Of a DNA stretch of 64,000 nt, positions 7,746 through 16,341 are shown piece by piece; position 1 is the first letter of the stretch; every line of letters begins with the position of its first letter. The stretch lies in NCBI RefSeq assembly GCF_001425745.1, contig NZ_LMDF01000005.1, positions 556,472-620,471 of the forward strand, written 5' to 3'. Source of the stretch: Caulobacter sp. Root343. Its GTDB lineage: Bacteria; Pseudomonadota; Alphaproteobacteria; Caulobacterales; Caulobacteraceae. The translations under genes and the position numbers were made by a program. The notes under the pieces were generated by a model. That model ran no database searches, was not told the origin of the DNA, and saw only the letters and a list, made by a program, of their open reading frames with translations.

Positions 7746-9119
7746 TCAACGTGCCTGGGACCGCAGGGTCATGAACAGCAGGGTGGTCGGGTCCGGGATG
7801 TCCGCGGCCGGCAGGTCCCGATGCGGCGGCCGGGCGTTCCAGACCAGGGCGTAGATCTCGCCATGGTCGCCCTCGACGTTGACGATATTGACCTGCATAT
7901 CGTCAGGCGTCTTGACTGTCTTCTTCAGCTGGTCGGCCAGCGAGAGAACGGGCCGCGCCTCGACCAGGGACAGGTCCGAAGAGCGCACGATGAAGTCGAT
8001 CGACTGGCCAAGCCGGATCACCGGGACCTTCAGCAGCCCGCCGCCGATCGGCTGGGCGCCGCCGACAAAGATCTCGGACTTCAGCGACCCGCCGCCGGAA
8101 AAGTCCCAGCGGTAGTTCGTCCACTGGCTGATCTGGGCCCGTTCCCAGCCCGTCTTCGAGGCCTTGCCCAGGTAGCGCGCCAGGTAGATCTGCGTGTTCC
8201 CGGCGGAATCGAACTTGTGATAGGTGATCGTCGGCCGCCCCTGCTCGTCGAAACCCAGCAGCGTGTTGTTGTTGATCATGCCGCCCCGCTCGGGGACGGG
8301 ATCGACGATCTCGGCGTCCTTCAGCTTGATCGGCAGCGGCAGCGGCGTCCCGTCCGCCTTGAACCAGTGGATCAGGTCCGGGCTCTTGGCGTAGCTGAGA
8401 TCGTGGTTCGTCTCGGCCATCGGCGTCTCGCGCCACACCCAGGCGATGTGGAACCAGTTGTCCGGCCCGATCACCGGACCCATGAAATAGGCGTTGCGCT
8501 GGCCCTCTCCGTCGACGAGCGGCGCGGCCGTGAGGCGCGCCCATTTCCCCGTCTCGGCGTCGAGCACGTCGTAGATTTCGTCGCCATTGCCGCTGGAGCC
8601 GTTGCGGTATTTGAAGATCAGGCGGCCGGCCCGATCGCGCAGAAAGATCGGATAGGTCGCCGCCCGCTCCAGCGCCTCGTCGACCAGCACGGGAACGCGC
8701 TTGAGGGTGCGCACCGCCCCCGAGGTATCCGAGACGAACATGGTCATCGGGCTGGAATGCATGTTGGCCGCCACGTGCAGGCGACCGGCCGGGTCCTCGG
8801 CGATGGCGATGTAGTTGTGGCTGTCCCAGTCGTTCCAGGTGTCCAGCTTCTGGTAGGTCCACCCGCCGCCGGTCTTGCGCCGACGCGCCACGGTCAGCTG
8901 GCGATTGGCGTCGTAGTAGCCGATCACGATGTCGGTCTTGGTCGTCACCAGGGCGAATCGGACGCTGTGTCCCGACCAGACCCGGTCGATCGCCTCGGTG
9001 GAGACGACCTCGGCGCTCATGGTCGGCGAGGCCCCGGGCGACGGGGTGAAGGTCTGGGCGTTCACCCCGCCACACCAGAGCGCAGAAACGACAAGCAAGC
9101 TCGATATGAAACGATTCAT
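7746..9119 (-). CDS. Exported BNR-4 family protein, related to PL24/PL25-type polysaccharide lyases
   Basis: The preferred start is the ATG at 9117-9119, giving 457 aa with a signal peptide (MNRFISSLLVVSALWCGGVN, then AQ). The body resembles BNR-4 seven-bladed propeller proteins. GHSVRFALVT is followed by WDSHNYIAIAEDPAGRLHVA, then NMHSSPMTMF, KYRNGSSGNGDEIYDV, HIAWVWRETP and NHDLSYAKSPDLIHWFK. These His-rich strands are typical of the ulvan-lyase-like families PL24/PL25, but other members of the fold have no known activity. It sits between two paralogous TonB receptors, next to a sigma/anti-sigma pair, which fits a glycan-degradation role. The substrate cannot be read from sequence. An upstream alternative start at 9158 only adds residues before the signal peptide. 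Confidence 0.8.
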   Translation of the reverse strand: MNRFISSLLVVSALWCGGVNAQTFTPSPGASPTMSAEVVSTEAIDRVWSGHSVRFALVTTKTDIVIGYYDANRQLTVARRRKTGGGWTYQKLDTWNDWDSHNYIAIAEDPAGRLHVAANMHSSPMTMFVSDTSGAVRTLKRVPVLVDEALERAATYPIFLRDRAGRLIFKYRNGSSGNGDEIYDVLDAETGKWARLTAAPLVDGEGQRNAYFMGPVIGPDNWFHIAWVWRETPMAETNHDLSYAKSPDLIHWFKADGTPLPLPIKLKDAEIVDPVPERGGMINNNTLLGFDEQGRPTITYHKFDSAGNTQIYLARYLGKASKTGWERAQISQWTNYRWDFSGGGSLKSEIFVGGAQPIGGGLLKVPVIRLGQSIDFIVRSSDLSLVEARPVLSLADQLKKTVKTPDDMQVNIVNVEGDHGEIYALVWNARPPHRDLPAADIPDPTTLLFMTLRSQAR

Positions 9120-9173
9120 CGCGAAGGGACGTCCTGATCTGGTGGCGCGAGCCGGCAAGAGCGGTGGTGAGGC

Positions 9174-9209
9174 AAAAAATCGCCAGGCGGGCGGGACGAC
9201 CCGCCTGGC
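9174..9209 (-). terminator. Intrinsic terminator after the second TonB receptor
   Basis: GCCAGGCGGG (9182-9191) and CCCGCCTGGC (9200-9209) make a perfect 10-bp stem. On the minus strand it is followed by a U-rich tract (A6 at 9174-9179 on the plus strand). It starts 10 nt after the receptor stop and lies upstream of the BNR-4 gene. The lyase-like gene therefore either has its own promoter or is expressed at a lower level by read-through. Confidence 0.85.
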
Positions 9210-9218
9210 GCAGTTAGC

Positions 9219-12134
9219 CTAGAACGAGCCGCGCAGGGTCAAGGTGTAGGTCCTGCCGTCGTAGTCGTTGGCGCGCGGCATGGTCTCGACATTCTGGTAC
9301 TGGGTGCGGCGCTGGTCGGTCATGTTGTAGGCGTCGAACGACAGCGAGAAGCGATCGTTGAGCGTGTAGGACAGCGACGCGTCCAGCTGCCCGCGCGCCT
9401 TCACGCGGCTGGCCCCGCCGGTGAAGGTGTTGCCGCCGGCCAGGATGTACTCGTCGCGATAGTTGTAGACGATGCGCGCGCCGTACTTCGCGGTCTCGTA
9501 GAAGCCGATGAGGTTGAAGGCGTTCTTCGAGACGCCGGGCAGGATCGCCTTGGTCCCGTCGGCATAGGTCCCCGAGATCTTGGCGTACGAGTAGTTGAAC
9601 ACGCCGCCGAAGTTTTTCCAGAAGCCGGGCAGGAAATCGAAGTTCTGCTGGATGCTGATCTCGACGCCGTCGACCTTGATCGGCTTGTCCTGGTTGTAGT
9701 TGCCGCTGATCTGGACGACGGCGGGCTGGCCGTTGACCAGGATGTCGCTCTGGCAGGTCGTGCCGTTCAGCGACAGATGACCCAGGCCATAGGCGGTCGC
9801 GTCGGCCGGGCACAGGCGGCTGAGACGGTTCTCGGCGATCACCAAGTCGTTGATCGTCTTGTGATAGACGTCGACCGACACCAGGCTGTTGGCGCGATTG
9901 TACCACTCCAGCGAAATGTCGTGTGAGATGGCCGTGTAGGGCTTCAGGTCATAGCCGCCATAGGCCAGCTGGAAGCCATTGCCCGTCTTGGTCAGCGAGG
10001 TCGTCGGGCTGAGGTTGCGCGGCTGGGGCCGGACGAAGGTCTTGTACGAGGCTCCGCGCAGCACCAGCGTGTCGGTCAGATCCGCCGCCAGCATGATCGA
10101 CGGCAGCAGGTTGTCGTACTTCTGCTGGTAGATCGTCGGCGTGTAGGTGACGTTGCCGGCCGCGTCGAACGTCTTGTTCAGAGCGTTGATCGTCTGGTCG
10201 GTGGACTCGTAGCGCGCGCCGAAATTGCCGCGCACGCGGACGCCGAGCACCTCGGTGTCGACCTTGCCCATCAGATAGGCCGAGGTGATGTCGTTCTTGA
10301 CCGAGAAATTGAACGCCGAATACGAGCCGTTGGTCGGGTCGTTGATCCAGCCCGATGGCGTGACCAGGTCGCCCGCCGTGGTCGTCACCGGCTGCAGGCG
10401 CGAGACCGCGCGGGCGTAGTCGATGCTGTACCAGTTGCGCGCATAGGCGCCGCCCGAGCCGCCGAAGAAATCATCGGCGTAGGGGCTGAGCTTCAGGAAG
10501 CTGCTGTCGACGTTCTGGCCCTGGACGCCCTTGGCGCTGGTCCGGTAGCCCCGCGACCTGAACTCGGCGCGTTCGGCCCTCAGGCCGGCGACGATGCTGC
10601 TCAGCGGGCCGTTCTCGATGTACCGCTCGATGTCGCCCTGGGCCGAGTTGAGCTCGTTGGTCAGATAGCCCAGGCTGCCGGCCACGATCAGCTGGTCGCC
10701 GGCGGCGTTCTGCGCCGTGGGGCTGTTGCCAGCGCCTTGCCAGACATAGGGGCCCGCCGTGACCGTCGGCGCGCCGCTCGGGTTGAGCGACATCAGGTAT
10801 TTGCCGATATCGCCGTTGCCGGAGAAGAAGCTGCCCGACACGCCGTTACCGGCGGCCTTGGCCAGGTTGCGGACGTCGATCTGGGTCTGGACCAGGTTGT
10901 TCGAGGCCTTGGACGTCACCAGCGTACCGGTCAGGCGCCAGTCGTCGGTGCGGTACTCGGCGTTGGCGCTGACGTCCCAGGTCTTCTGGATGGTCGGCTC
11001 GGACCGGAAGGAGCGGTTCACCTGGGCGTTCGAATAGTCGAAGGCGTTGATGTAGTTGAAGCCGTCCGCCAGCGTGAACACCGACCCAGCCGGATTGACG
11101 GCCGTCGTCGTCGGGCGCGCATCCACCTCCAGCAGGTCGGTGTAGTTCTTGTCGAGGTTTCGCCGCGTGTAGAAGCCGCTCAGCCCGACCTTCAGCGCCT
11201 CGTTGACGCGGTATTCGAGGCCTGCGGCGGCGGTCCACAGGTCGCCTTCGTTGTATTTGACGATCTGGCGATTGTCGGAGGGGAACAGTACGCCGTTGGT
11301 GGCCTTGGCGCCCGTGCCCCACGGACGGCATTGCTGGCCCGAAGGACAGGCCGCGCCGCCCGCTGGCGTCGGCGCGTAGTAGGCGGCGAGATTGGCGTTC
11401 GGCGTCGCGAGCGCGTTCAGCTGGGTATATTGGACGAAGTTGATGGAATCCCGGCGGAACTTCTCCTTCTTGTAGGCGACCACGCCGAAGACGGCCAAGT
11501 CCGAGGTGATGTGCTTGTTGTAGCCCAGCGTCATGGCGGGGCTGTTGAGATTGCCCAGCTCGTTGGCTTCGTAGGCTAGCTTGATCGTGCCGCCGTCCCG
11601 ACGCCCGAGGGCCGGGGCGATCTGCAGGTCGATGATCCCGCTCATGCCGCCCGACTGGTCGGCCGCCGACGGCGACTTGATGATCGAGATGGCCGAGAAG
11701 ATGTCGGAATTGAACGCCCCCAGCGGCGTGGACGAGTCCAGGATCGGCTCGGCGAACGCCTGGCCGTTGATGGTCGTGCGGGCGTAGGTGCCGGGCAGGC
11801 CGCGAAGATTGATCGTGGCGTTGCGGGACTCGGCCTCGCGGTTGATCTGGATGCCCGGCAGGCGCTGGATGGCCTCGCCGACATTAAGATCGGGGAAGCG
11901 GCCCAGGCCGTCGGACGAGATGGAGTCGGTGATGCCGGCGCTGTCGCGCTTCATCCGCACCGCGTCGGCGTAGCTCTTCTTGAAGCCCGTCACGACGACT
12001 TCGGTCACCGTCTCGGAGTCTTTCGCGGCGCTGGCGCCCGCCGTGGCCTGCGCATGGGCCGAAGCCGACAGCGCGATGAAGCTCGTCGACGCGAGCATGA
12101 GCGTCCACGTCGTCCGACCGATCTTGAGAGTCAT
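9219..12134 (-). CDS. TonB-dependent receptor (no STN domain), paralogue of the receptor at 2658
   Basis: The start is the ATG at 12132-12134, preceded by GAGGAAACG. It gives 971 aa with a signal peptide ending in ASAHAQ. A VVVTGF TonB-box-like segment, the plug (GLGRFPDLNVGEAIQRLPGI), a TTINGQAFAEP segment and a barrel ending in LTLRGSF follow. Long stretches of plug and C-terminus are nearly identical to the STN receptor at 2658-5846, so the two arose by duplication and may take the same or a related ligand. This copy lacks the signalling domain and would be the transport copy. A strong terminator follows the gene. Confidence 0.94.
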   Translation of the reverse strand: MTLKIGRTTWTLMLASTSFIALSASAHAQATAGASAAKDSETVTEVVVTGFKKSYADAVRMKRDSAGITDSISSDGLGRFPDLNVGEAIQRLPGIQINREAESRNATINLRGLPGTYARTTINGQAFAEPILDSSTPLGAFNSDIFSAISIIKSPSAADQSGGMSGIIDLQIAPALGRRDGGTIKLAYEANELGNLNSPAMTLGYNKHITSDLAVFGVVAYKKEKFRRDSINFVQYTQLNALATPNANLAAYYAPTPAGGAACPSGQQCRPWGTGAKATNGVLFPSDNRQIVKYNEGDLWTAAAGLEYRVNEALKVGLSGFYTRRNLDKNYTDLLEVDARPTTTAVNPAGSVFTLADGFNYINAFDYSNAQVNRSFRSEPTIQKTWDVSANAEYRTDDWRLTGTLVTSKASNNLVQTQIDVRNLAKAAGNGVSGSFFSGNGDIGKYLMSLNPSGAPTVTAGPYVWQGAGNSPTAQNAAGDQLIVAGSLGYLTNELNSAQGDIERYIENGPLSSIVAGLRAERAEFRSRGYRTSAKGVQGQNVDSSFLKLSPYADDFFGGSGGAYARNWYSIDYARAVSRLQPVTTTAGDLVTPSGWINDPTNGSYSAFNFSVKNDITSAYLMGKVDTEVLGVRVRGNFGARYESTDQTINALNKTFDAAGNVTYTPTIYQQKYDNLLPSIMLAADLTDTLVLRGASYKTFVRPQPRNLSPTTSLTKTGNGFQLAYGGYDLKPYTAISHDISLEWYNRANSLVSVDVYHKTINDLVIAENRLSRLCPADATAYGLGHLSLNGTTCQSDILVNGQPAVVQISGNYNQDKPIKVDGVEISIQQNFDFLPGFWKNFGGVFNYSYAKISGTYADGTKAILPGVSKNAFNLIGFYETAKYGARIVYNYRDEYILAGGNTFTGGASRVKARGQLDASLSYTLNDRFSLSFDAYNMTDQRRTQYQNVETMPRANDYDGRTYTLTLRGSF

Positions 12135-12374
12135 CTGGTTCGTTTCCTCGGATTGCCGTTCAGCATTGTTGTTCGCTGGAGCAAGCCAGGACCCGCCCCC
12201 CGACACCGAGACGAGCGGCCAGATTTTTTCCGCCGAGTTTTTTGAAATGGCGGTTCGAGGCGCCAGACGTGCTGGATCCGAAAGACCGTATGGCTGGCCG
12301 CGGATCGCCCACCGATGGTCCCGCGCGCCTTGGTCTGGCCCAGGTTTCTCCTAAGTCTGATCCGTGGAGGGCGC

Positions 12375-12986
12375 ATGGACTCACCAACACCACACCTGAT
12401 CCTGGCCCACGAGGGTCCGGTCCCGCTCGATATCCTCGAAGCCTTTCAGGCGGCCGTGGCGGTCGATGGCCTGAAGTTCCGCCGCGAGGCGCGAATGGGG
12501 GAACGCGCGTCGGGGTCGATGACGCTCCTGGCGTTCAGCGGGGTCGGTCTTTTCCTGACCAAGGCCTATTTCCACGACCCGCTCGGGGCGTTGGGTCCGG
12601 CCCATGCTCCGGTGCTCGACTCCGCCCTTCGCGAGCTTGGTCGAAGGTTGATGGCGTTGCCGTTCCGGCGCCCGACGGCGCGAGATCCAGTCGAGGTCGC
12701 GGACCGGTATTCTCCCGTCCTTTCGGTATGGACGGAGCGCGACGCCGATAGCCGCTTCAAGATGCTGATCCCGGTCGATCCGTCGCCCGCCAGCCTGGAC
12801 GCCGCGCTCAGCACGTATCTCACCTTCGCCCAGGCCTATCACACCGGCGCGCTCGAGCCCGAGGACCTGGAGATCCTGGCGGGCGTGCGACCGCTCGCCG
12901 GCGTCGCGCTCCTGGCTTACGACGACGCCAGCGGCACCATTCAGCCCGTCGATCCTTTCGAAGGACGGGGTGTCGTGGCGCGGTGA
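12375..12986 (+). CDS. Hypothetical protein, 203 aa
   Basis: The ATG at 12375 has a GTGGAGGG ribosome-binding site 5 nt upstream. The protein begins MDSPTPHLILAHEGPVPLDI and has a central AFSGVGLFLTKAYFHDPLG segment and a mixed alpha/beta composition. There is no signal peptide or membrane span, so it is probably cytoplasmic. I recognise no family. It is monocistronic, divergent from the TonB receptor at 9219-12134 and convergent with the 2HCT transporter, whose stop is 55 bp away. The 240-bp gap upstream (12135-12374) holds A/T tracts near 12228-12245 that may be promoter DNA for either gene. Confidence 0.7.
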   Translation: MDSPTPHLILAHEGPVPLDILEAFQAAVAVDGLKFRREARMGERASGSMTLLAFSGVGLFLTKAYFHDPLGALGPAHAPVLDSALRELGRRLMALPFRRPTARDPVEVADRYSPVLSVWTERDADSRFKMLIPVDPSPASLDAALSTYLTFAQAYHTGALEPEDLEILAGVRPLAGVALLAYDDASGTIQPVDPFEGRGVVAR

Positions 12987-13041
12987 TCGGACGGCGACGC
13001 CGCGTCGACATCGAGGCGGCCCGCTGCTTGAACAGGCTTTT

Positions 13042-14376
13042 TCAACGCCAGCGCGCGAACGCCGCCAGGACGATCGTCACCGTAATCGCCCCGCCGATGC
13101 GGGTGGCGATCTGGGCGAAGGGCATCAGCTGCATGCGGTTGGCCGCGGTCAGTATGGCCACGTCGCCCGTGCCGCCCTGCCCCGAGTGCGTGGCGTTCAC
13201 GATCGCCGCCTCGATCGGATGGAGGCCTACCCAGCGCGAGGTGACGAAACCGGTGGCGATCAGCGAGACCACCGTGACAAAGATCGTCACGAGGGTCGGC
13301 AGGTTGAAAGCCTCGATCAGCTTCTCCCATGGCGTCTTGGCCACCCCGATCGCGAACAGCAGCGGATAGGTCACGCAGGTCGAGAAGAAGCGGTAGTTGG
13401 CGTAGGCCGCCTGCTCCAGGGCCGGCGGCGCCAGGCGGGCCAGCTTGATGACCACCGCCAGGCCCAGCATGACCACTGGTCCCGGCCAGTGGAACAGCGA
13501 CTGGGTCAGGCCGCCCAGCAGATAGAGCACCGCCACCATCAGAAGGGCGGCGCCGAGGGTCTGCGGCGACGAGGCGCCGCCGACCGACGCATGGGCGGCC
13601 GGGGACACGGTCTCCTCGCCCGGCTGCAGCCGCCCCTCGCCGGTCAGCTTGGGAAAGCGACGGCCCAGGAAGTTCAAACCACCCGCCAGGACGATGGCGC
13701 TGAGACTGCCCAGCATGACCGGCGGCAACACCTCGGCGAAAGCCTCGCCCTGGGGCTGGCCCGAGAAGTGGGCGTAGCCGATCGACAGCGGGATCGCCCC
13801 CTCTCCCACGCCGCCGGCCATGATCGGCGCGACGACCTTGAACAGGGTGTGCTTGAAGCCCAGGCCCAGCGCCACGCCGGTCGAGCAGCCGACCGCGAAG
13901 GCGACGATCGAGCCCAGGATCAGCGGGATGAAGGTCTTGCCGAAGCCCGTGATCAGCGACCTGCGGTCCATGCCCAGGATGCTGCCGACCACGATCGAGG
14001 CGATGAACAGATAGAGGAAGTTCGAGCTTTCGGTGAAGTCCGAGATCGACGTGACCAGCACCTTGGGCAGCAGGCCGGCATATTCCAGGTAGGACGGGGC
14101 GAAGGTCGCGAAGATCGCCGCGAAACCCAGGCGATTGAGGATCGGGATCCGCTTGCCGATCTCGGCGCAGACGAAGCCGCCGGTGATCAGGAAGGCGATG
14201 TTGGCCAGGATGTCGGACGGGGCCTTGCCCATGGCGACATAGGCGCTGGCCAGTCCCAAGACGATCAGCAGCAGCGGCAGCGGCGCCACGCCCAATCGCG
14301 TCTCCATCAGCCTCCACCAGCGGGTAAGGATCGGCCCGGGCGGGTCGGCGAGGTGGGGTTCGGCCGACGGGGTCAT
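13042..14376 (-). CDS. 2-hydroxycarboxylate transporter (2HCT/CitS family)
   Basis: This 444-aa polytopic inner-membrane protein has about 11 hydrophobic segments. The family-typical GGVGEGAIPLSIGYAHFSG occurs in the first half, and a matching AAIVNATHSGQGGTGDVAIL re-entrant segment in the second. CitS-like carriers have such a pair of GGxG loops. Members import citrate, malate or other 2-hydroxycarboxylates with Na+ or H+, or by exchange. The ATG at 14374-14376 overlaps the upstream hydrolase stop (ATGA), so the two are translationally coupled. The context suggests uptake of a carboxylate released by that hydrolase. Substrate specificity cannot be read. Confidence 0.88.
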   Translation of the reverse strand: MTPSAEPHLADPPGPILTRWWRLMETRLGVAPLPLLLIVLGLASAYVAMGKAPSDILANIAFLITGGFVCAEIGKRIPILNRLGFAAIFATFAPSYLEYAGLLPKVLVTSISDFTESSNFLYLFIASIVVGSILGMDRRSLITGFGKTFIPLILGSIVAFAVGCSTGVALGLGFKHTLFKVVAPIMAGGVGEGAIPLSIGYAHFSGQPQGEAFAEVLPPVMLGSLSAIVLAGGLNFLGRRFPKLTGEGRLQPGEETVSPAAHASVGGASSPQTLGAALLMVAVLYLLGGLTQSLFHWPGPVVMLGLAVVIKLARLAPPALEQAAYANYRFFSTCVTYPLLFAIGVAKTPWEKLIEAFNLPTLVTIFVTVVSLIATGFVTSRWVGLHPIEAAIVNATHSGQGGTGDVAILTAANRMQLMPFAQIATRIGGAITVTIVLAAFARWR

Positions 14377-16322
14377 GCGCGCCTCGGGATGATTGGCAGC
14401 ACCACGTGCGAAGGCCGCGCGGCGTCGAGGTGGAGGGTGTTGCGGGCTACCTCGCGGGTCAGCCCCACGCCTTCCGGCGCGCCGGTGTTGGGATTGACGT
14501 CGAACTTGGGGAAGTTGCTGGACGACACGTCCAACCGGATCCGGTGGCCCTTCTTGAACAGGTTCGAGGTCGGGAACGCCTCGACCTTGATCCGGTAGAC
14601 CTGGCCAAGCGTCATCAGCTCGGGCTTTTCCCAGCTGTCTCGATAGCGGCAGCGCAGGATCCCGTCGGTCAGGTTCAGGGCGTAGCCGGCGGGATAGTCC
14701 TCGCTGGGCGGATAGAGGTCGATCAGCTTGACGACGAAATCGGTGTCGACCGCGTCCGACGAGACCCACAGCTCGGCGGTGATCGCCCCCGTGATCTCGA
14801 CGTCGTCCTTCAACGGCTCGGTCTGGAAGACCAGCACGTCCGGCCGGGCCTCCAGCGGCAGAAAGGGTTCGCGGGCGCCATAGACGTCCGCCGTCTCGCG
14901 TTGGTCGAAGCCGCCGCCCCGCATCAGCGGCTCGCCCGAGGTGACCGCGCCGCCGATCGTCGGGACGGGATCGGACGGGTCGAAGTCATAGCTTAGCGAC
15001 GCCGCGTCGGCGGTCGGCTGGTCGGTCCGCAGGCCGCCATCGGCGCCCAGATAGAAGGCCGTCTCGCGCCGGTCCGGGATCGGCCAGGCCGTCTCGCTGC
15101 GCCAAGCGCCGCCGTGGTTCAAACGCTCCTCGGCGGTCTTGCGGCCATCGCCGCCGCCCATGACGAACAGGCGCACCGACGGCTCGGCGGCCTTGGCCGG
15201 CAAGCCCTTCAGGTGGCGATCGAACCAGGTCAGCCGCTGGGTGAAGAAGTCGGCGCCGCCGTCGGCGTCGATCGTCGAGGCCGGACCGAACTCGACATCG
15301 CCCGCGTGCGAGGTCGAGCGCCCGCCGTGGGTCCAGGGCCCCATGATCAGCCGCTGGACACGGCCGGCTCCGTTCAGCCCCGCGAAATTGTCCGTGGCCG
15401 TGCGCGAATAGGGATCGTACCAGCCCGACATGTGGACGAGGTCGACCTTCGGGAAGGTCGCGTAGTAGCCCTCGGCATAGATTCCGGCCTGCTTCCAGAA
15501 CCCGTCGAAGTTTCCGTGCTCCCACTGCTCGTAGACATAGGCCTCGTAGTCCGGCTGCAGGCTGATCGGCGTATGGCCCCGCTTCCAGGGCATGCTGGCG
15601 AACCAGGCCTTGAGGTCGACGGTCTTCAGCGCGGCCAGCAGGCGCGGATCGTTCTGCGCCGCCCGGCTCTCCAGGCCGAGATTGTAGGCCCAGGTCACCT
15701 GCTTCAGCTCGAACGCCCCGCCCTGCCGGATGCCGCCCTGATAGGCGTTGGAGAAGCCGCCGCAATCCAGGAACATGGCCTTCAGGCCCGGCGCGTTCAG
15801 ACAGCCCAGCGCCATCTGGGTATGGGCGGCGTAGGACAGGCCCATCGTCCCGATCCGGCCGTCGCTCCACGGCTGGCGGACGACCCAGGCGCAGGTGTCG
15901 TAGCCGTCCGCGCCCTCGCTCAGATACTTGATGAACTCGCCCTCGGAGTCGTAGCGCCCCCGGCAGTCCTGGAAGATCACCACATAGCCCCGCGAGACAT
16001 AGACCCGGGCCACGTCGGCGCGGCTCCGGGGCGTCTTGTCGGTGGCGGTGATGTCGCGGAAACTCGCGACGTTCCGGCCATAGGGCGTGCGCTCCATGAT
16101 CACCGGGAAGCGGCCGGCCACGGCCTTGCCGTTGCGCGCGGGCCGGTAGATGTCGGTCGCCAGCCGCACGCCGTCGCGCGTCTTCACGCCGACATCGCTC
16201 TCCAGCACCATGTCGAAAGGCTCTTCGGGGGTCGGCGCGGCCAGCGCGCCGGCCGAGCCGAACAGCCCGAGAAGGGCCGCCGCGCCCCCGAAGGCGCGGC
16301 GGGTGATCGGCGAGGTCGCCAT
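14373..16322 (-). CDS. Exported CocE/NonD-type alpha/beta hydrolase (X-Pro dipeptidyl-peptidase S15-like)
   Basis: At 649 aa it has the standard length for the family. The N-terminus SPITRRAFGGAAALLGLF is a twin-arginine-type signal, although the second hydrophobic residue after RR is atypical. The S15 acyl hydrolase core starts at about residue 40 (GVKTRDGVRLATDIYRP). The nucleophile Ser163 is in GTMGLSYAAH, and MSGWYDPYSR and a later THGGRSTSHAG segment probably supply the Asp/His partners. The C-terminal jelly-roll domain ends near DVSSSNFPKFDVN. Enzymes of this family cleave esters, amides or X-Pro peptides. It follows the TonB receptor by 19 bp and overlaps the 2HCT transporter gene, forming one operon. 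Confidence 0.9.
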   Translation of the reverse strand: MATSPITRRAFGGAAALLGLFGSAGALAAPTPEEPFDMVLESDVGVKTRDGVRLATDIYRPARNGKAVAGRFPVIMERTPYGRNVASFRDITATDKTPRSRADVARVYVSRGYVVIFQDCRGRYDSEGEFIKYLSEGADGYDTCAWVVRQPWSDGRIGTMGLSYAAHTQMALGCLNAPGLKAMFLDCGGFSNAYQGGIRQGGAFELKQVTWAYNLGLESRAAQNDPRLLAALKTVDLKAWFASMPWKRGHTPISLQPDYEAYVYEQWEHGNFDGFWKQAGIYAEGYYATFPKVDLVHMSGWYDPYSRTATDNFAGLNGAGRVQRLIMGPWTHGGRSTSHAGDVEFGPASTIDADGGADFFTQRLTWFDRHLKGLPAKAAEPSVRLFVMGGGDGRKTAEERLNHGGAWRSETAWPIPDRRETAFYLGADGGLRTDQPTADAASLSYDFDPSDPVPTIGGAVTSGEPLMRGGGFDQRETADVYGAREPFLPLEARPDVLVFQTEPLKDDVEITGAITAELWVSSDAVDTDFVVKLIDLYPPSEDYPAGYALNLTDGILRCRYRDSWEKPELMTLGQVYRIKVEAFPTSNLFKKGHRIRLDVSSSNFPKFDVNPNTGAPEGVGLTREVARNTLHLDAARPSHVVLPIIPRRA

Positions 16323-16341
16323 GGACGCGAACTCCGACCGA

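Noticed and set aside
7519..7749. Longer 280-aa version of the ECF sigma factor
   Set aside because: The extra residues precede the sigma region 2 fold, lie over the AT-rich promoter-like DNA and have no ribosome-binding site. The ATG at 7518 has one.
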